Source: Plantactinospora endophytica (GTDB lineage Bacteria > Actinomycetota > Actinomycetes > Mycobacteriales > Micromonosporaceae). From it: a stretch of 64,000 nt of DNA. Below the pieces are notes generated by a model that worked only from the letters and a program-made list of their open reading frames with translations, did not search any database and was not told the DNA's origin. The position numbers and the translations under genes are program-made. The stretch is taken from positions 496,001 to 560,000 of the forward strand of contig NZ_BONW01000021.1 of NCBI RefSeq assembly GCF_016862915.1, written 5' to 3'. Below, one piece after another: positions 43,669-52,694 of this stretch (positions are counted from its first letter, which is position 1; each line of letters begins with the position of its first letter).

Positions 43669-44643
43669 TCAGCCGTCGGGCCGGGTCAGTTTGGCGGCCA
43701 GTTCGGCGGTCCGGTCCCCGAAGGCCGCCCTTAGCGCCGTCGCGACGTCGTCCAGGTCGCGGGCGCCGAGGCCGGCCAGCACGCCGTCGATGATCCGCTG
43801 CTCGTCCACCGGAGCGCGACCGAGCAACTCCTGCTGCTTCGCGAGCAGTACGGCCTGCTGGGTCGCCAGGTTCTGCACGGTCGCCCAGGTGTACTCCGAC
43901 AGCGCCCGCTGCGACACCGGTTTCATGCCCATCCGCTTGGCGAGTCGCCCGACCCCCGCCGACTGGTACGGCTGCGCGGTCCGCAGCCCGTCGATCACGT
44001 TCTCCCTGCTCACCCCGTCCTCCTTCCGTCGTACCGGCACGACCGGCGTCGTCCGCACCGGAGCGGGCGCGGCCGGCCTCGGTGCGGTCCGGACCGTTCG
44101 CTCGGTGCCGAGCACGATCGCGACGATGCGTCTCATCAGGCTCCGGTCGGCACAGTGCCGCCGGTCGATCGTCAGGTGCCAGTGCTCAAGGTGACTCCGG
44201 TCCGAGGAGGTACGCCGGTTGGCGACGTTGCTCCAGCCGGTCACCGTGTGCCCGTTGGTGGTGCCGAAGACCTCCCGGACCTCGTCGAGCTGGCCGGCCC
44301 GCATGGCCCGGATCAGCCGCCCGGTCTGGGCGATCATGAGCCGCTCGTTGTTCCGGCTGCCCCACGCGCCCGGGGTGAAGTCGACCCCGCAGACGTACCG
44401 GCGCTGGAGGGCGGTCAGGCCGGACTGCACGGTGTACGACCGGGACCGGGCGTACCGCGAGCGGAGGATCCACTCCTGTGACCGGTGCGCGCCCCGCAGG
44501 TGCCGGTTGTCGCCCTTCGTCCCGCAGGCGCTCCGGGGCCGACCGGTACGCCGGCACAGCTCGTCGCCGAGCCAGTCCAGCTCGGCCGTAACGACCTCGC
44601 GGTTCCACCACGACTCCACCCGCAGGTCGGCGTACGTCGGCAT
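43669..44643 (-). CDS. M15-like peptidase, possibly phage-derived
   Basis: A 324-residue protein. The N-terminal ~180 residues contain LRGAHRSQEWI, YVCGVDFTPG and DRSHLEHWHLTID, an H ... D ... H-x-x-H layout seen in DD-peptidase-fold (M15-like) endolysins. A Pro-rich linker and a C-terminal helical segment (LATQQAVLLAKQQELLGRAP, VIDGVLAGLGARDLDDVATALRAAF) follow, as in phage tail-tip or lysin proteins. No signal peptide is seen. It is near the holin-like gene but on the opposite strand. It would act on peptidoglycan; confidence in the exact family is moderate. Confidence 0.65.
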   Translation of the reverse strand: MPTYADLRVESWWNREVVTAELDWLGDELCRRTGRPRSACGTKGDNRHLRGAHRSQEWILRSRYARSRSYTVQSGLTALQRRYVCGVDFTPGAWGSRNNERLMIAQTGRLIRAMRAGQLDEVREVFGTTNGHTVTGWSNVANRRTSSDRSHLEHWHLTIDRRHCADRSLMRRIVAIVLGTERTVRTAPRPAAPAPVRTTPVVPVRRKEDGVSRENVIDGLRTAQPYQSAGVGRLAKRMGMKPVSQRALSEYTWATVQNLATQQAVLLAKQQELLGRAPVDEQRIIDGVLAGLGARDLDDVATALRAAFGDRTAELAAKLTRPDG

Positions 44644-44902
44644 CGCACCACCCCACCGGAACCGGAAACACGACCCCCGCTCGGATATCCCAGCCCACCG
44701 TCGACACCCGACACAGCCGGCCGGCCGACACCGTCGGGTTGGATTGCCGACAGCGGAGGCCCCGGCGAGCGACAGAAAAGATCTTGTGCCCCGCCGAGCC
44801 TTCCGATGCGCGTCGATGGCCGGTTACATGGCCTTAGCGGCCCGGACACGCCGGTCCGCAACGTTGAGGGCTCCCGTACCCCCAGAGCCCCGGGAGGCAC
44901 CT

Positions 44903-45559
44903 GTGTTCCACATCCGACGTCGCCGTATCCGGCTGACGATCACCGTCACCGCCGCCACCGCGGCGATCGCCGCGTCCCTGCTGGTCGCGACCCCGGCCGG
45001 CGCGACACCGCCCGGCATCCCGTCCAAGGCCACCGCCCAGTCCAACCTGAACGCGCTGACCGTCGCCACCCAGGGCGCCATGACCGGTTACAGCCGGGAC
45101 CTGTTCCCGCACTGGATCACGATCAGCGGTGCCTGCAACACCCGGGAGACGGTGCTGCGGCGCGACGGCAGCGGGGTGAGCGTGGACAGTTCCTGCTACC
45201 CGACCTCGGGTAGCTGGTACAGCCCGTACGACGGGGCGACCTGGACCAATCCGGCCGACGTCGACATCGACCACATCGTGCCCCTCGCGGAAGCCTGGCG
45301 GTCCGGGGCTAGTTCGTGGGCGACCAGCCGCCGCCAGTCGTTCGCCAACGACCTGAACGGCCCGCAGTTGATCGCCGTCACCGACAACGTCAACCAGGCC
45401 AAGGGCGACCAGGACCCGTCCACCTGGCAGCCGAGCCGGACCGCCTACCGCTGCACGTACGCCAAGATGTGGATCCGGACCAAGTACAACTGGGGCCTGC
45501 ACCTCCAGTCGGCGGAGAAGTCGGCGTTGCAGACCATGCTGAACACCTGCACCTCCTGA
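44903..45559 (+). CDS. Secreted HNH-family nuclease
   Basis: A 218-residue secreted nuclease. A signal peptide (about 1-35, LTITVTAATAAIAASLLVATPAGA) precedes a GmrSD-type HNH (DUF1524) domain. The catalytic DIDHIVPLAEAW is followed by FANDLNGPQLIAVTDNVNQAKGDQDPSTW and a conserved Cys. GTG 44903 has GGGAGG five bases upstream. Family members in actinomycetes are extracellular nucleases, used for nutrient scavenging or competition. The gene ends before a shared hairpin terminator. Confidence 0.88.
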   Translation: MFHIRRRRIRLTITVTAATAAIAASLLVATPAGATPPGIPSKATAQSNLNALTVATQGAMTGYSRDLFPHWITISGACNTRETVLRRDGSGVSVDSSCYPTSGSWYSPYDGATWTNPADVDIDHIVPLAEAWRSGASSWATSRRQSFANDLNGPQLIAVTDNVNQAKGDQDPSTWQPSRTAYRCTYAKMWIRTKYNWGLHLQSAEKSALQTMLNTCTS

Positions 45560-45568
45560 CGCCGTGAC

Positions 45569-45604
45569 CCGGCCGGCCCCGACCACGATGTCGGGGCCGG
45601 CCGG
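45569..45604. terminator. Bidirectional terminator between nuclease and pectate lyase
   Basis: A perfect 14-bp stem (45569-45582 with 45591-45604), loop CCACGATG, lies between the stop codons of two convergent genes (45559 and 45625). Confidence 0.75.
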
Positions 45605-45624
45605 TCCGGGTTCGGACCGCGCCG

Positions 45625-47187
45625 CTACCCGGCGTAGGTCTCGAACTCGGCGACCCTCGGCGCGCCGTTCGAACTGGTGATGTCGAAGGTGATCTTCTTC
45701 AGCGAGGTCTGCGCGAAGGTGATCACGCCCGCCCCGCTGCCGGAGGTCAGCACCGCACCGGTGTCGGCGTTGAGCACCCGCCAGGACCCGATGCCGCCGG
45801 CCGCGCCGGACGCCTCCCGGATGTTGATCCTGGAGACCGAGGTGGCCGAGCCCCACTTGATCGAGATGGAGCCGGTCGCGCCGGCCGGCGACCAGTACGT
45901 GCCCATGTCGCCGTCCCGCACGTTGCCGTAGCTCGTCCCGCTGGCCTTGCTGGAGCCGTCGGCACCGGCCCCGAGGCTGAGGTTGGTCCCGCTCGGCGGC
46001 TGGGTGGGCGTACCGGGGTTGGTCGGGGTGGGTGTGGTCGGCCGGGGCGTGGGGTTGGTCGGCCCGGTCGTCGGCGTGGTCGGTACGCAGTTGCCGTTCG
46101 ACACCTGGTTGCCCCTGTTGGCCCCGGCCGTCTGGCTGACGATGTTCGGCACGCAACTCGCCCCGTCGAGGGTGTAGGGGTACGGGATGCTGACCGTGGT
46201 GTTGGACTGCGGGTTGGGGCCGGCGGGGTTGGTGTCCTCACCCGGGGCGGACCAGGTCACGTTGTCGAAGATGTTGCCGCTGACCTGCCAGTAGCCGGCC
46301 TCCGAGGTGTAGAAGGTGCCCAGCACGTCCTTGGAGTTCCGGAAGTAGTTGTTGTCCACCTTGGCCCGGGCGCCAGCCCGGGAGTTGATCCCGGACTCGT
46401 GCAGGCTCACGTACGAGTTGTTGTAGATGTGCGCGATGCCGCCACGCAGCAGGGGCGTACGGGAGTCGATGTTCTCGTACAGGTTGTGGTGGTAGGTGAG
46501 GAACCCGTTGGCGCGGTCGCTCTCGCTGGACCCGACCAGGCCACCCCGGCCGGAGTTGCGCAGGATGCTGTAGGAGAGCGTCACGTACTGGACGTTGTCC
46601 TTCAGGTCGAAGAGGCCGTCGAAGCCCTCCGCCTCCCCGCCCGACGCCTCCAGCGTGACGTGGTCGACCCAGACGTTGCGGACGGTGCTCTCCATCCCGA
46701 TGGCGTCACCACCGTTGGAGGTGGGCGAGCCCGACTTCTTCACGTTCCGGACGGTCACGTTCTGGATGATGATGTTGCTGGAATCGCGGATGTGGATGCC
46801 GAGCTGGTCGAAGACGGCCCCGCCGCCGACGCCGATGATCGAGACGTTGCTGATCTGCTTCAGCTCGATCACGCCGGCCGCCGTGTTGCAACTGTCGCCG
46901 GAGACCTTTGTGGTGTTGCCGTGGTTGATGGTCCCGGTGACCTCGATGACGATCGGGGTGCTGCTGCTGGCCCGCCCGCACAGGGCGGCGTGGATCGCGG
47001 TTCCGGTGCTGGCCCGGACGGTCTGCCCGCCCGCACCGCCGGTGGTCCCGCCGTTCTGGGTGGCGTACCCGGTGACGCCGCCGGTCGCCGCCGACGCGCC
47101 GGGCACGGTCAGGGTCACCCCGACGGCCGCCGCGACGGCCGTGGTGGCCAGCACGGCACAGAGTCGTAGTACGGCTGGTCGTCTCAT
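45625..47187 (-). CDS. Secreted pectate lyase (PL1) with a discoidin-like domain
   Basis: A 520-residue enzyme. The signal peptide (1-33) ends GASA. The parallel beta-helix lyase domain (about 35-350) has NVWVDHVTLE and TYHHNLYENIDSRTPLLRGG, the calcium and substrate region of family PL1. A Pro/Thr linker (PTTPTTGPTNPTPRP) leads to a C-terminal ~120-residue discoidin/F5-8-like carbohydrate-binding domain (VRDGDMGTYWSPAG). ATG 47187 is chosen; AAGGAG is 17 bases upstream and GAGG abuts the start. A LacI-type palindrome 67-80 bases upstream suggests sugar-responsive control. Confidence 0.92.
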   Translation of the reverse strand: MRRPAVLRLCAVLATTAVAAAVGVTLTVPGASAATGGVTGYATQNGGTTGGAGGQTVRASTGTAIHAALCGRASSSTPIVIEVTGTINHGNTTKVSGDSCNTAAGVIELKQISNVSIIGVGGGAVFDQLGIHIRDSSNIIIQNVTVRNVKKSGSPTSNGGDAIGMESTVRNVWVDHVTLEASGGEAEGFDGLFDLKDNVQYVTLSYSILRNSGRGGLVGSSESDRANGFLTYHHNLYENIDSRTPLLRGGIAHIYNNSYVSLHESGINSRAGARAKVDNNYFRNSKDVLGTFYTSEAGYWQVSGNIFDNVTWSAPGEDTNPAGPNPQSNTTVSIPYPYTLDGASCVPNIVSQTAGANRGNQVSNGNCVPTTPTTGPTNPTPRPTTPTPTNPGTPTQPPSGTNLSLGAGADGSSKASGTSYGNVRDGDMGTYWSPAGATGSISIKWGSATSVSRINIREASGAAGGIGSWRVLNADTGAVLTSGSGAGVITFAQTSLKKITFDITSSNGAPRVAEFETYAG

Positions 47188-47253
47188 CCTCGTTCCGCCT
47201 CTCCTTCGTGTTCGAATCCGGATCGGCTCCACCAGGTCGATCCACCAGCGCCA

Positions 47254-47267
47254 GGAAAGCGCTTTCC
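47254..47267. promoter_or_regulatory. LacI-family operator between pectate lyase and AfsR-like gene
   Basis: GGAAAGCGCTTTCC is a perfect 14-base palindrome with the AGCGCT core shared with the box upstream of the GH9 gene. It is 67 bases before the lyase start and 70 bases before GTG 47337, so it could act on both genes. Confidence 0.7.
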
Positions 47268-47324
47268 AAAGCGAGGATAGAACGCCGTCTATCGAAATGG
47301 CAAGATCCTGTCCGCCGGCTTCCG

Positions 47325-47330
47325 TAACCT
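47325..47330 (+). promoter_or_regulatory. Predicted leaderless -10 element
   Basis: TAACCT ends six bases before GTG 47337. It is the same hexamer as in the elements at 2387 and 7377. Confidence 0.45.
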
Positions 47331-47336
47331 GGGTCG

Positions 47337-50300
47337 GTGCGATTCGGAGTGCTTGGGCCGCTGGCCGTCTGGACCGACCACGGCGAGCCGGTCACGATCC
47401 CCGGCCGCAAGGTCCGGGCCCTCCTGGCCGACCTGCTGGTCGGACAGGGACGGCCGGTCTCGGTGGACCGACTGGTCGAGGACCTCTGGGGTACGACACC
47501 ACCCGCCGACCCCACCGCCGCGCTGCACGTACGCGTCTCGCAACTGCGCCGGGCACTGGCCGGTGCCGAGCCGGACGCCCGGGACCTGGTGGTCTCCCAG
47601 GCCCCCGGCTACGAACTGCGCACCGCCCCCGACGCCGTCGACGCGGGAACGTTCACCGCACTCGTCGGGCAGGCACAGGCGACCGACGACCCGCGTACCC
47701 GGGCGGGGCTGCTCGCCGACGCGCTGGCGCTGTGGCGGGGCGGCGCCCTGGCCGACTTCGCCGACGAGGAGTTCGCCCGTACCGCCGTGGCCCGGTGGGA
47801 GGAGCAGCGGCTGACCACCGTCGAGGCGTACGCGGAGGCCCGGCTGGACCTCGGCGAACACGGTGAACTCGTCGGCGAGCTGGCCGAGCAGGTGACCCGG
47901 CACCCGTACCGGGAACGGCTGCGGGCGGCGCACCTGCGGGCCCTGCACCGGTCCGGCCGCACGGGCGAGGCACTGGACAGCTTCCAGGAACTGCGGCGCG
48001 GCCTCGCCGACGAACTGGGCCTGGATCCGGGGCCGGAACTCGCCGCCCTGCACCGCGCGATCCTGGCCGGCGACCCGGCCGAGAACGCACCGGCACCCGC
48101 CCGCCGCCGACTCCTGCCCAGCGTGGCCCTGCCGGCGCCGGTGACCGAACTGATCGGCCGGGAGCACGCCGTCCGGCGGGTACGCGAACTGCTGGCCGCC
48201 GGCCGGCTGGTCACGCTCACCGGCCCGGGCGGGGTGGGCAAGACCAGCGTGGCCCTCGCGGTCGCCCGGACGGCGGTCGAGGCGTACCCGGACGGGGTCT
48301 GGCTGGTCGACCTGACCTCCTGGGACGGGTCGGGCGACCCGGCCGAGCCGGTGCTGGCCGTACTGTCGATCCCGGACGCGCCCGGCGGTGCGGAGCCGGC
48401 GGGTGCCCGGCTGGCCGCCGCGCTGCGGGAGCGGCGGATGCTGCTGGTGCTGGACAACTGCGAGCACGTGATCGAGCCGGTGGCCGGGCTGGTCGGCGGG
48501 CTGCTGCCGGCCGCGCCCGGCCTGCGGGTCCTGGCCACCAGCCGGGAGCCGCTGCGGCTGCGCGGCGAGGCCCGCTGGGACCTGCCGCCGCTGGACCTTC
48601 CCGACACCGACGACCCGGACCGGCTCGCCCGGTCGTCCGCCGTACGGCTGTTCCTGGCCCGCGCCGGGCTGGCTCCGACACCGGAGACGGTGGCCGGGGT
48701 GGCCGAGGTGTGCCGGCGGTTGGACGGCATCCCGCTGGCGCTGGAACTGGCCGCGACCCGGGTACCGGTGCTGGGCGTGCCGGAGCTGGCGGCCCGGTTG
48801 CGGGTGCCGCAGGACCGGTTCGGGCTGCTGGCCACCGGACCGCGCGACGCGCCGGCCCGGCAACGCACCCTGGCCGCGGTGATCGACTGGAGCTGGCGGC
48901 TGCTCGGCGAACCCGAACGGGCCCTACTGCGCCGGCTGGCCGTGCACTCAGGCGGCTGCACCCTGACCGCCGCCGAGACGGTCTGTGCCGACCCCGGCAC
49001 GCCGTCCGGCACGGTGCTGGACCTGCTCGCCGGGCTGGTGGACCGCTCGCTTGTGGTACGCGGCGACGGGCCCCGGTTCCGGCTGCTGGAGTCGGTGTCC
49101 GCGTACTGCCTCGACCGGCTGCGCGAGGCCGGCGAGGAGACGGCGGTACGGCGTCGGCACGCCGACCACTACCTGGCGCTCGCCGAGCGGGCCGATCCGG
49201 AACTACGCGGGCCCGGCCAGCGGGAGTGGCTGCGCCGGCTGGACGCCGAGGCCGCGAACCTGCGGGCCGCACTGGACACCTTCCGGCGCGAGGGTGCGGC
49301 CGAACCGGCGCTGCGGCTGGCCACGGCACTGGTCTGGTACCGCTTCCTGCGCGGCCGGCTCACCGAGGCCCGGCGGAGCCTGGCCGCCGCGCTGGCCGTA
49401 CCCGGTGAGGTGCCGGACGCGGTCCGGGCCACCGCCGAGGCGTGGCACGCCGGCCTGGCGATGCGGCAGGGACAGGCCGGCCCGGAGCAGGCCGCCGAGG
49501 TGCTGCGCGGGTACGAGAAGGTGGCGGACCCGCTCGGGCAGGCGCGGGCCGAGTGGTTCCTGGCCGCGTCGATCATCGACTTCGGGGACGTGATTGCCAG
49601 CGGGGAGCTGCTGGCCCGGGCACTGGAGACGTTCCGGGCGGCCGGGGACCGGTGGGGCGAGGCGGCGGTACTCAGTACCCGGGCGATGCTGGCGCACTGG
49701 CGGGCCGACCCGGTCGCGCTGGAGGCCGACGCCCGGCGCGGCGCCGAACTCTTCGGCGAACTGGGCGACGACTGGGGCGTACTCCAGGCGACCGACTGGT
49801 TGATCGGGCACGCGGACCTGACCGGCGACTGGGCCGAGGCGGCCCGGCTGAGCCGGGACGGTCAACGGATCGCCGAGGAGTTGGGACTCTGGTCCGACGT
49901 GGCCGGTCGACTGGCCTGGCTGGCCTGGATCTCGACGCGGCTCGGCGACTACCCGGGTGCGCTGGAGCACGCCGAGCAGGCGCGGCGGCTCGCCGCCGAA
50001 CAGGGGCTGCTCGCCGGGGAGGTGTTCGCCACGATCGGACTCGCGTACGCCGCCCGTCGGGACGGCCGGCTCGACCTGGCGGAACAGCACCTGCGCTGGC
50101 TGCTGGCCTCCGCCCGGCAGCAGCAGACCGGTGACGCCCACCCGCCGTACCTGGCGATGGTGCTGATCGAACTGGGCATGCTGGCCGGGCAGTGCGGTGA
50201 CCCGGCGGCGGCGCTGGCCTGGCACCAGGAAGCCTTCGACGTGGCCCGGGAACAGAACTCCCCAGCGGAGACGGCGACGGCGCTGACCGGGATGGCGGAC

Positions 50301-50555
50301 GCGCTGGTCCGGGACGCGCGGACCGACGGGTCCGGGCCGGCGATCGGCGTGGCGGCGCAACTGCTCGGGGCGGCCGACGCCGCCCGACGCGGGGCCGGGC
50401 ACCGGTTCTCCGACTTCGACCGGGCCGAGCTGGACGGGATCACCGAAGCGGTGCGGGCCGCCGCCGGGGCGGACTTCGCCACCCTGTTCGCGCGGGGCGG
50501 CACGCTCAGCACCGATCAGGCCCGATCCCTGCTGGCAGACCGGGACCGGGCCTGA
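47337..50555 (+). CDS. AfsR-like regulator: SARP, NB-ARC-type ATPase and TPR domains
   Basis: A 1072-residue regulator. Residues 1-90 are an OmpR-like DNA-binding domain (MRFGVLGPLAVW ... QAPGYELR), 95-240 the activation domain and about 260-560 a STAND ATPase with Walker A TLTGPGGVGKTSVALAV, Walker B RMLLVLDNCEHV and ATSREPLRLRGE. The rest is TPR-like helices. GTG 47337 has no Shine-Dalgarno sequence; TAACCT six bases upstream suggests a leaderless mRNA. It stands alone beside a LacI-type box and is not next to an antibiotic cluster. Targets are unknown. Confidence 0.92.
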   Translation: MRFGVLGPLAVWTDHGEPVTIPGRKVRALLADLLVGQGRPVSVDRLVEDLWGTTPPADPTAALHVRVSQLRRALAGAEPDARDLVVSQAPGYELRTAPDAVDAGTFTALVGQAQATDDPRTRAGLLADALALWRGGALADFADEEFARTAVARWEEQRLTTVEAYAEARLDLGEHGELVGELAEQVTRHPYRERLRAAHLRALHRSGRTGEALDSFQELRRGLADELGLDPGPELAALHRAILAGDPAENAPAPARRRLLPSVALPAPVTELIGREHAVRRVRELLAAGRLVTLTGPGGVGKTSVALAVARTAVEAYPDGVWLVDLTSWDGSGDPAEPVLAVLSIPDAPGGAEPAGARLAAALRERRMLLVLDNCEHVIEPVAGLVGGLLPAAPGLRVLATSREPLRLRGEARWDLPPLDLPDTDDPDRLARSSAVRLFLARAGLAPTPETVAGVAEVCRRLDGIPLALELAATRVPVLGVPELAARLRVPQDRFGLLATGPRDAPARQRTLAAVIDWSWRLLGEPERALLRRLAVHSGGCTLTAAETVCADPGTPSGTVLDLLAGLVDRSLVVRGDGPRFRLLESVSAYCLDRLREAGEETAVRRRHADHYLALAERADPELRGPGQREWLRRLDAEAANLRAALDTFRREGAAEPALRLATALVWYRFLRGRLTEARRSLAAALAVPGEVPDAVRATAEAWHAGLAMRQGQAGPEQAAEVLRGYEKVADPLGQARAEWFLAASIIDFGDVIASGELLARALETFRAAGDRWGEAAVLSTRAMLAHWRADPVALEADARRGAELFGELGDDWGVLQATDWLIGHADLTGDWAEAARLSRDGQRIAEELGLWSDVAGRLAWLAWISTRLGDYPGALEHAEQARRLAAEQGLLAGEVFATIGLAYAARRDGRLDLAEQHLRWLLASARQQQTGDAHPPYLAMVLIELGMLAGQCGDPAAALAWHQEAFDVAREQNSPAETATALTGMADALVRDARTDGSGPAIGVAAQLLGAADAARRGAGHRFSDFDRAELDGITEAVRAAAGADFATLFARGGTLSTDQARSLLADRDRA

Positions 50556-50571
50556 CGACGGGCTGCCGGGC

Positions 50572-51141
50572 CTACTTGGGTACGTAGACGTGCACGACGA
50601 TGCCGGAGTCGAACCGGTCGACGTCGGCCAGCCTCAGATGGGTGGTGTCGAACCCGGCGCCCTCGAACAGGTGCTTGCCGGCGCCGACGACGACCGGGAA
50701 GTACCAGAAGTGGAACTCGTCGACCAGGCCGTGCTGCACCAGGGTGCGGTCCAACTCGCCGGTGCCCCACTTCAGGATGTTCCGGCCCGGCTGCTCCTTC
50801 AGCCGGGCGACCTCCTCGGCCACGTCACCCTTGATCAGACTGGCGTTCCAGGTCGTCTCGGTGAGCGTGCGCGAGGCGACGTACTTCGGCATCGCGTTCA
50901 TCGCGTCGGCGCCGGGATCGCCGGCCCGGGACGACCACGCCTCGGCGAAACCCTGGTACGTCACCCGGCCCAGCAGCAGGGCGTCCGCCGAGTTCATCAG
51001 CTTCTCGGCGTAGCCGGCGTGGTCGGCGTCCCAGTACGGCTGGCCCCAGTGCTGCGGTTCGGCCCGGGACGCGGTGGACGGGCGGGTGTCGTCGATGATC
51101 CCGTCCAACGAGACGAAGGTCGACTCGATGAGCTTTCGCAT
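50572..51141 (-). CDS. Dihydrofolate reductase-like protein (RibD_C family)
   Basis: A 189-residue protein with the RibD-C/DHFR-like fold, starting MRKLIESTFVSLDGIID. It continues with ADALLLGRVTYQGFAEAW, MPKYVASRTL, NILKWGTGELDRTLVQHGLVDEFHFWYFPVVVGAGK and a short C-terminal strand VVHVYVPK. ATG 51141 has AGAGGAG about nine bases upstream. Members bind NADPH-like cofactors, but most have no known substrate. It ends 16 bases from the AfsR-like gene and converges with it. Confidence 0.9.
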   Translation of the reverse strand: MRKLIESTFVSLDGIIDDTRPSTASRAEPQHWGQPYWDADHAGYAEKLMNSADALLLGRVTYQGFAEAWSSRAGDPGADAMNAMPKYVASRTLTETTWNASLIKGDVAEEVARLKEQPGRNILKWGTGELDRTLVQHGLVDEFHFWYFPVVVGAGKHLFEGAGFDTTHLRLADVDRFDSGIVVHVYVPK

Positions 51142-51246
51142 TGGTCTCTGCTCCTCTGTGCTGGTCCCCTGCCGGCGCTCCCCGATGCCGCCCGCCTGAT
51201 GAACCCACTCTGCTGGAAACCCCTTACGGTTTCCTTCCGCCGGGCC

Positions 51247-51252
51247 TACGGT
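51247..51252 (+). promoter_or_regulatory. Predicted leaderless -10 element
   Basis: TACGGT ends seven bases before GTG 51260. Confidence 0.35.
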
Positions 51253-51259
51253 GCTAGCC

Positions 51260-51694
51260 GTGGCTGACGTGACCCTGCGGACGGCGGATGCCGGCGACGT
51301 TCCGGCCGTACTCGACCTGTGGCGGAGGGCGGCCGAGGACGCGCACCGGCCCGTCGACACGGCACGGGCCGTTGCCGGGCTGGTCGCGCGCGACCCCGAG
51401 GCGCTGATCCTCGCCGTACGGGACTCGGTGCCGGTGGGCTCGGTGATCGCCGGCTGGGACGGCTGGCGGTGCCACCTCTACCGGCTGGCGGTGGCGCCGG
51501 AGTGCCGGGGGCTGGGGGTCGGACGGTTGCTGGTGGAGGCGGCCGAGGAACGGTTCCGGCAGCTCGGCGGAATCCGGGTCGACGCGATGGTGCTCGACGA
51601 CAACGGGTTGGGCCAGCGGGCGTGGCGGGCGCTGGGGTACGAGCCGCAGGCCGAGTGGTCGCGCTGGGTCAAGCCACTGCCGGCCCAGCCGTAA
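51260..51694 (+). CDS. GNAT-family N-acetyltransferase
   Basis: A 144-residue acetyltransferase. The acetyl-CoA loop is in LYRLAVAPECRGLGVGRLLVEAAE (R/Q-x-x-G-x-G/A pattern), followed by VDAMVLDDNGLGQRAWRALGYE. GTG 51260 (VADVTLRTAD) is preferred over GTG 51251 because TACGGT seven bases before it suggests a leaderless start. The substrate is unknown. Confidence 0.85.
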   Translation: MADVTLRTADAGDVPAVLDLWRRAAEDAHRPVDTARAVAGLVARDPEALILAVRDSVPVGSVIAGWDGWRCHLYRLAVAPECRGLGVGRLLVEAAEERFRQLGGIRVDAMVLDDNGLGQRAWRALGYEPQAEWSRWVKPLPAQP

Positions 51695-51783
51695 CATCAC
51701 TCTTCCGACTCCGAGAGGCGATGACCTTTCGCGTTCGGGGCGGCATCCTGAACGGGTACGACCCGTTGCCATGAGGAGTTGCC

Positions 51784-52362
51784 GTGACCGCGATCGTCGG
51801 GCTGGTCCACGATGGAGTCGTCTACATCGGCGGCGACTCCGCCGGCGTCTCCGGGTACTCGATGACGGTCCGCGCCGACGCCAAGGTCTTCCGGATCGGC
51901 CCGTACGTGTTCGGGTTCACCACCTCGTTCCGGATGGGACAGCTCATCCGATACGCCCTCGTCGCGCCCACTCCTGCCGGCAACCTCGACCGGTTCATGG
52001 CGACGACCTTCGTCAACGCCGTACGCGAGTGTCTGAAGGAGGGCGGCTGGGCGAAGAGGGACAACGACCGGGAGGAGGGCGGGACGTTCCTGGTCGGTGT
52101 GCGCGGCCGGCTCTTCACCGTCGAGGACGACTACCAGGTGGGAGCGAGCGCGGACGGGTACGCGGCGGTCGGCTGCGGCAGCGAGATCGCCCTCGGAGCG
52201 CTGTTCGCGACCGCGCGTACCTCGATGCCGCCGAAGCAGCGGGTCACCATCGCCCTGGAGGCGGCGGAGCGGTTCAGCGCGGGTGTCCGGGGACCGTTCC
52301 TGGTCAAGAAGGCGCGCCGGTTCGACTCCGACGGACGGAAAACGCCTGCTACTTCCATCTGA
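51784..52362 (+). CDS. Orphan Ntn-hydrolase (proteasome beta-like fold)
   Basis: A 192-residue protein starting M-T-AIVGLVHDGVVYIGGDSAGVSG. Thr2 would become N-terminal after Met removal, and GGDSAG resembles the strand-turn of proteasome beta subunits and HslV. Further family-like segments are KVFRIGPYVFGFTTSFRMGQL and YAAVGCGSEIALGAL. GTG 51784 has GAGGAG five bases upstream. No proteasome alpha, ARC or Pup genes are nearby. It converges with the Smr gene, overlapping it by 14 bases. It is a peptidase- or amidase-like enzyme of unknown substrate. Confidence 0.75.
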   Translation: MTAIVGLVHDGVVYIGGDSAGVSGYSMTVRADAKVFRIGPYVFGFTTSFRMGQLIRYALVAPTPAGNLDRFMATTFVNAVRECLKEGGWAKRDNDREEGGTFLVGVRGRLFTVEDDYQVGASADGYAAVGCGSEIALGALFATARTSMPPKQRVTIALEAAERFSAGVRGPFLVKKARRFDSDGRKTPATSI

Positions 52363-52603
52363 AGTGGACGAAGAGCCGGCCGAAGTTCTTGGAGTCCTTC
52401 TCGACCCGGTGGTAGAGCTGCTTGATCTCCTTCTGGTCGAGGAAGCGGAGCACCCGCTTCTTGAGCTGCCCCGACCCCTTGCCCGGGATGATCTCGACCA
52501 TGGTGGCCTTCTTGGCCACCGCCTCGTCCATGATCCCGCGCAGTGCCCGGTCGATGTCGTGGCCCTTGTTGAAGATGTCGTGCAGGTCGAGCTTGAGCTT
52601 CAT
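52349..52603 (-). CDS. Small Smr-domain protein
   Basis: An 84-residue single Smr domain: KLKLDLHDIFNKG at the start, VEIIPGKGSGQLKKRVLRFL as the core GKGSGxL motif, and FGRLFVHFRWK at the end. Smr domains in MutS2 cut or bind nucleic acid and, in Bacillus, act at collided ribosomes. ATG 52603 has only a weak GGGGA upstream. Its 3' end overlaps the convergent Ntn-hydrolase gene by 14 bases. Confidence 0.87.
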   Translation of the reverse strand: MKLKLDLHDIFNKGHDIDRALRGIMDEAVAKKATMVEIIPGKGSGQLKKRVLRFLDQKEIKQLYHRVEKDSKNFGRLFVHFRWK

Positions 52604-52694
52604 CGGCGGGTCCCCGGCCGGGCAGCGTCCATGGCACCCGATGGTAGGCGCACCGGCCGGGCGGTGCCGACGGCCGGCGCGCCGCTCCGGCGGG

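Noticed and set aside
43093-45559. Intact prophage
   Set aside because: Only holin-like and peptidase-like genes are present; no integrase, terminase, portal, capsid or attachment site was recognised.
13837-50555. Secondary metabolite cluster, suggested by two SARP/AfsR-like regulators
   Set aside because: No PKS, NRPS, terpene or other backbone enzyme was seen near either regulator.
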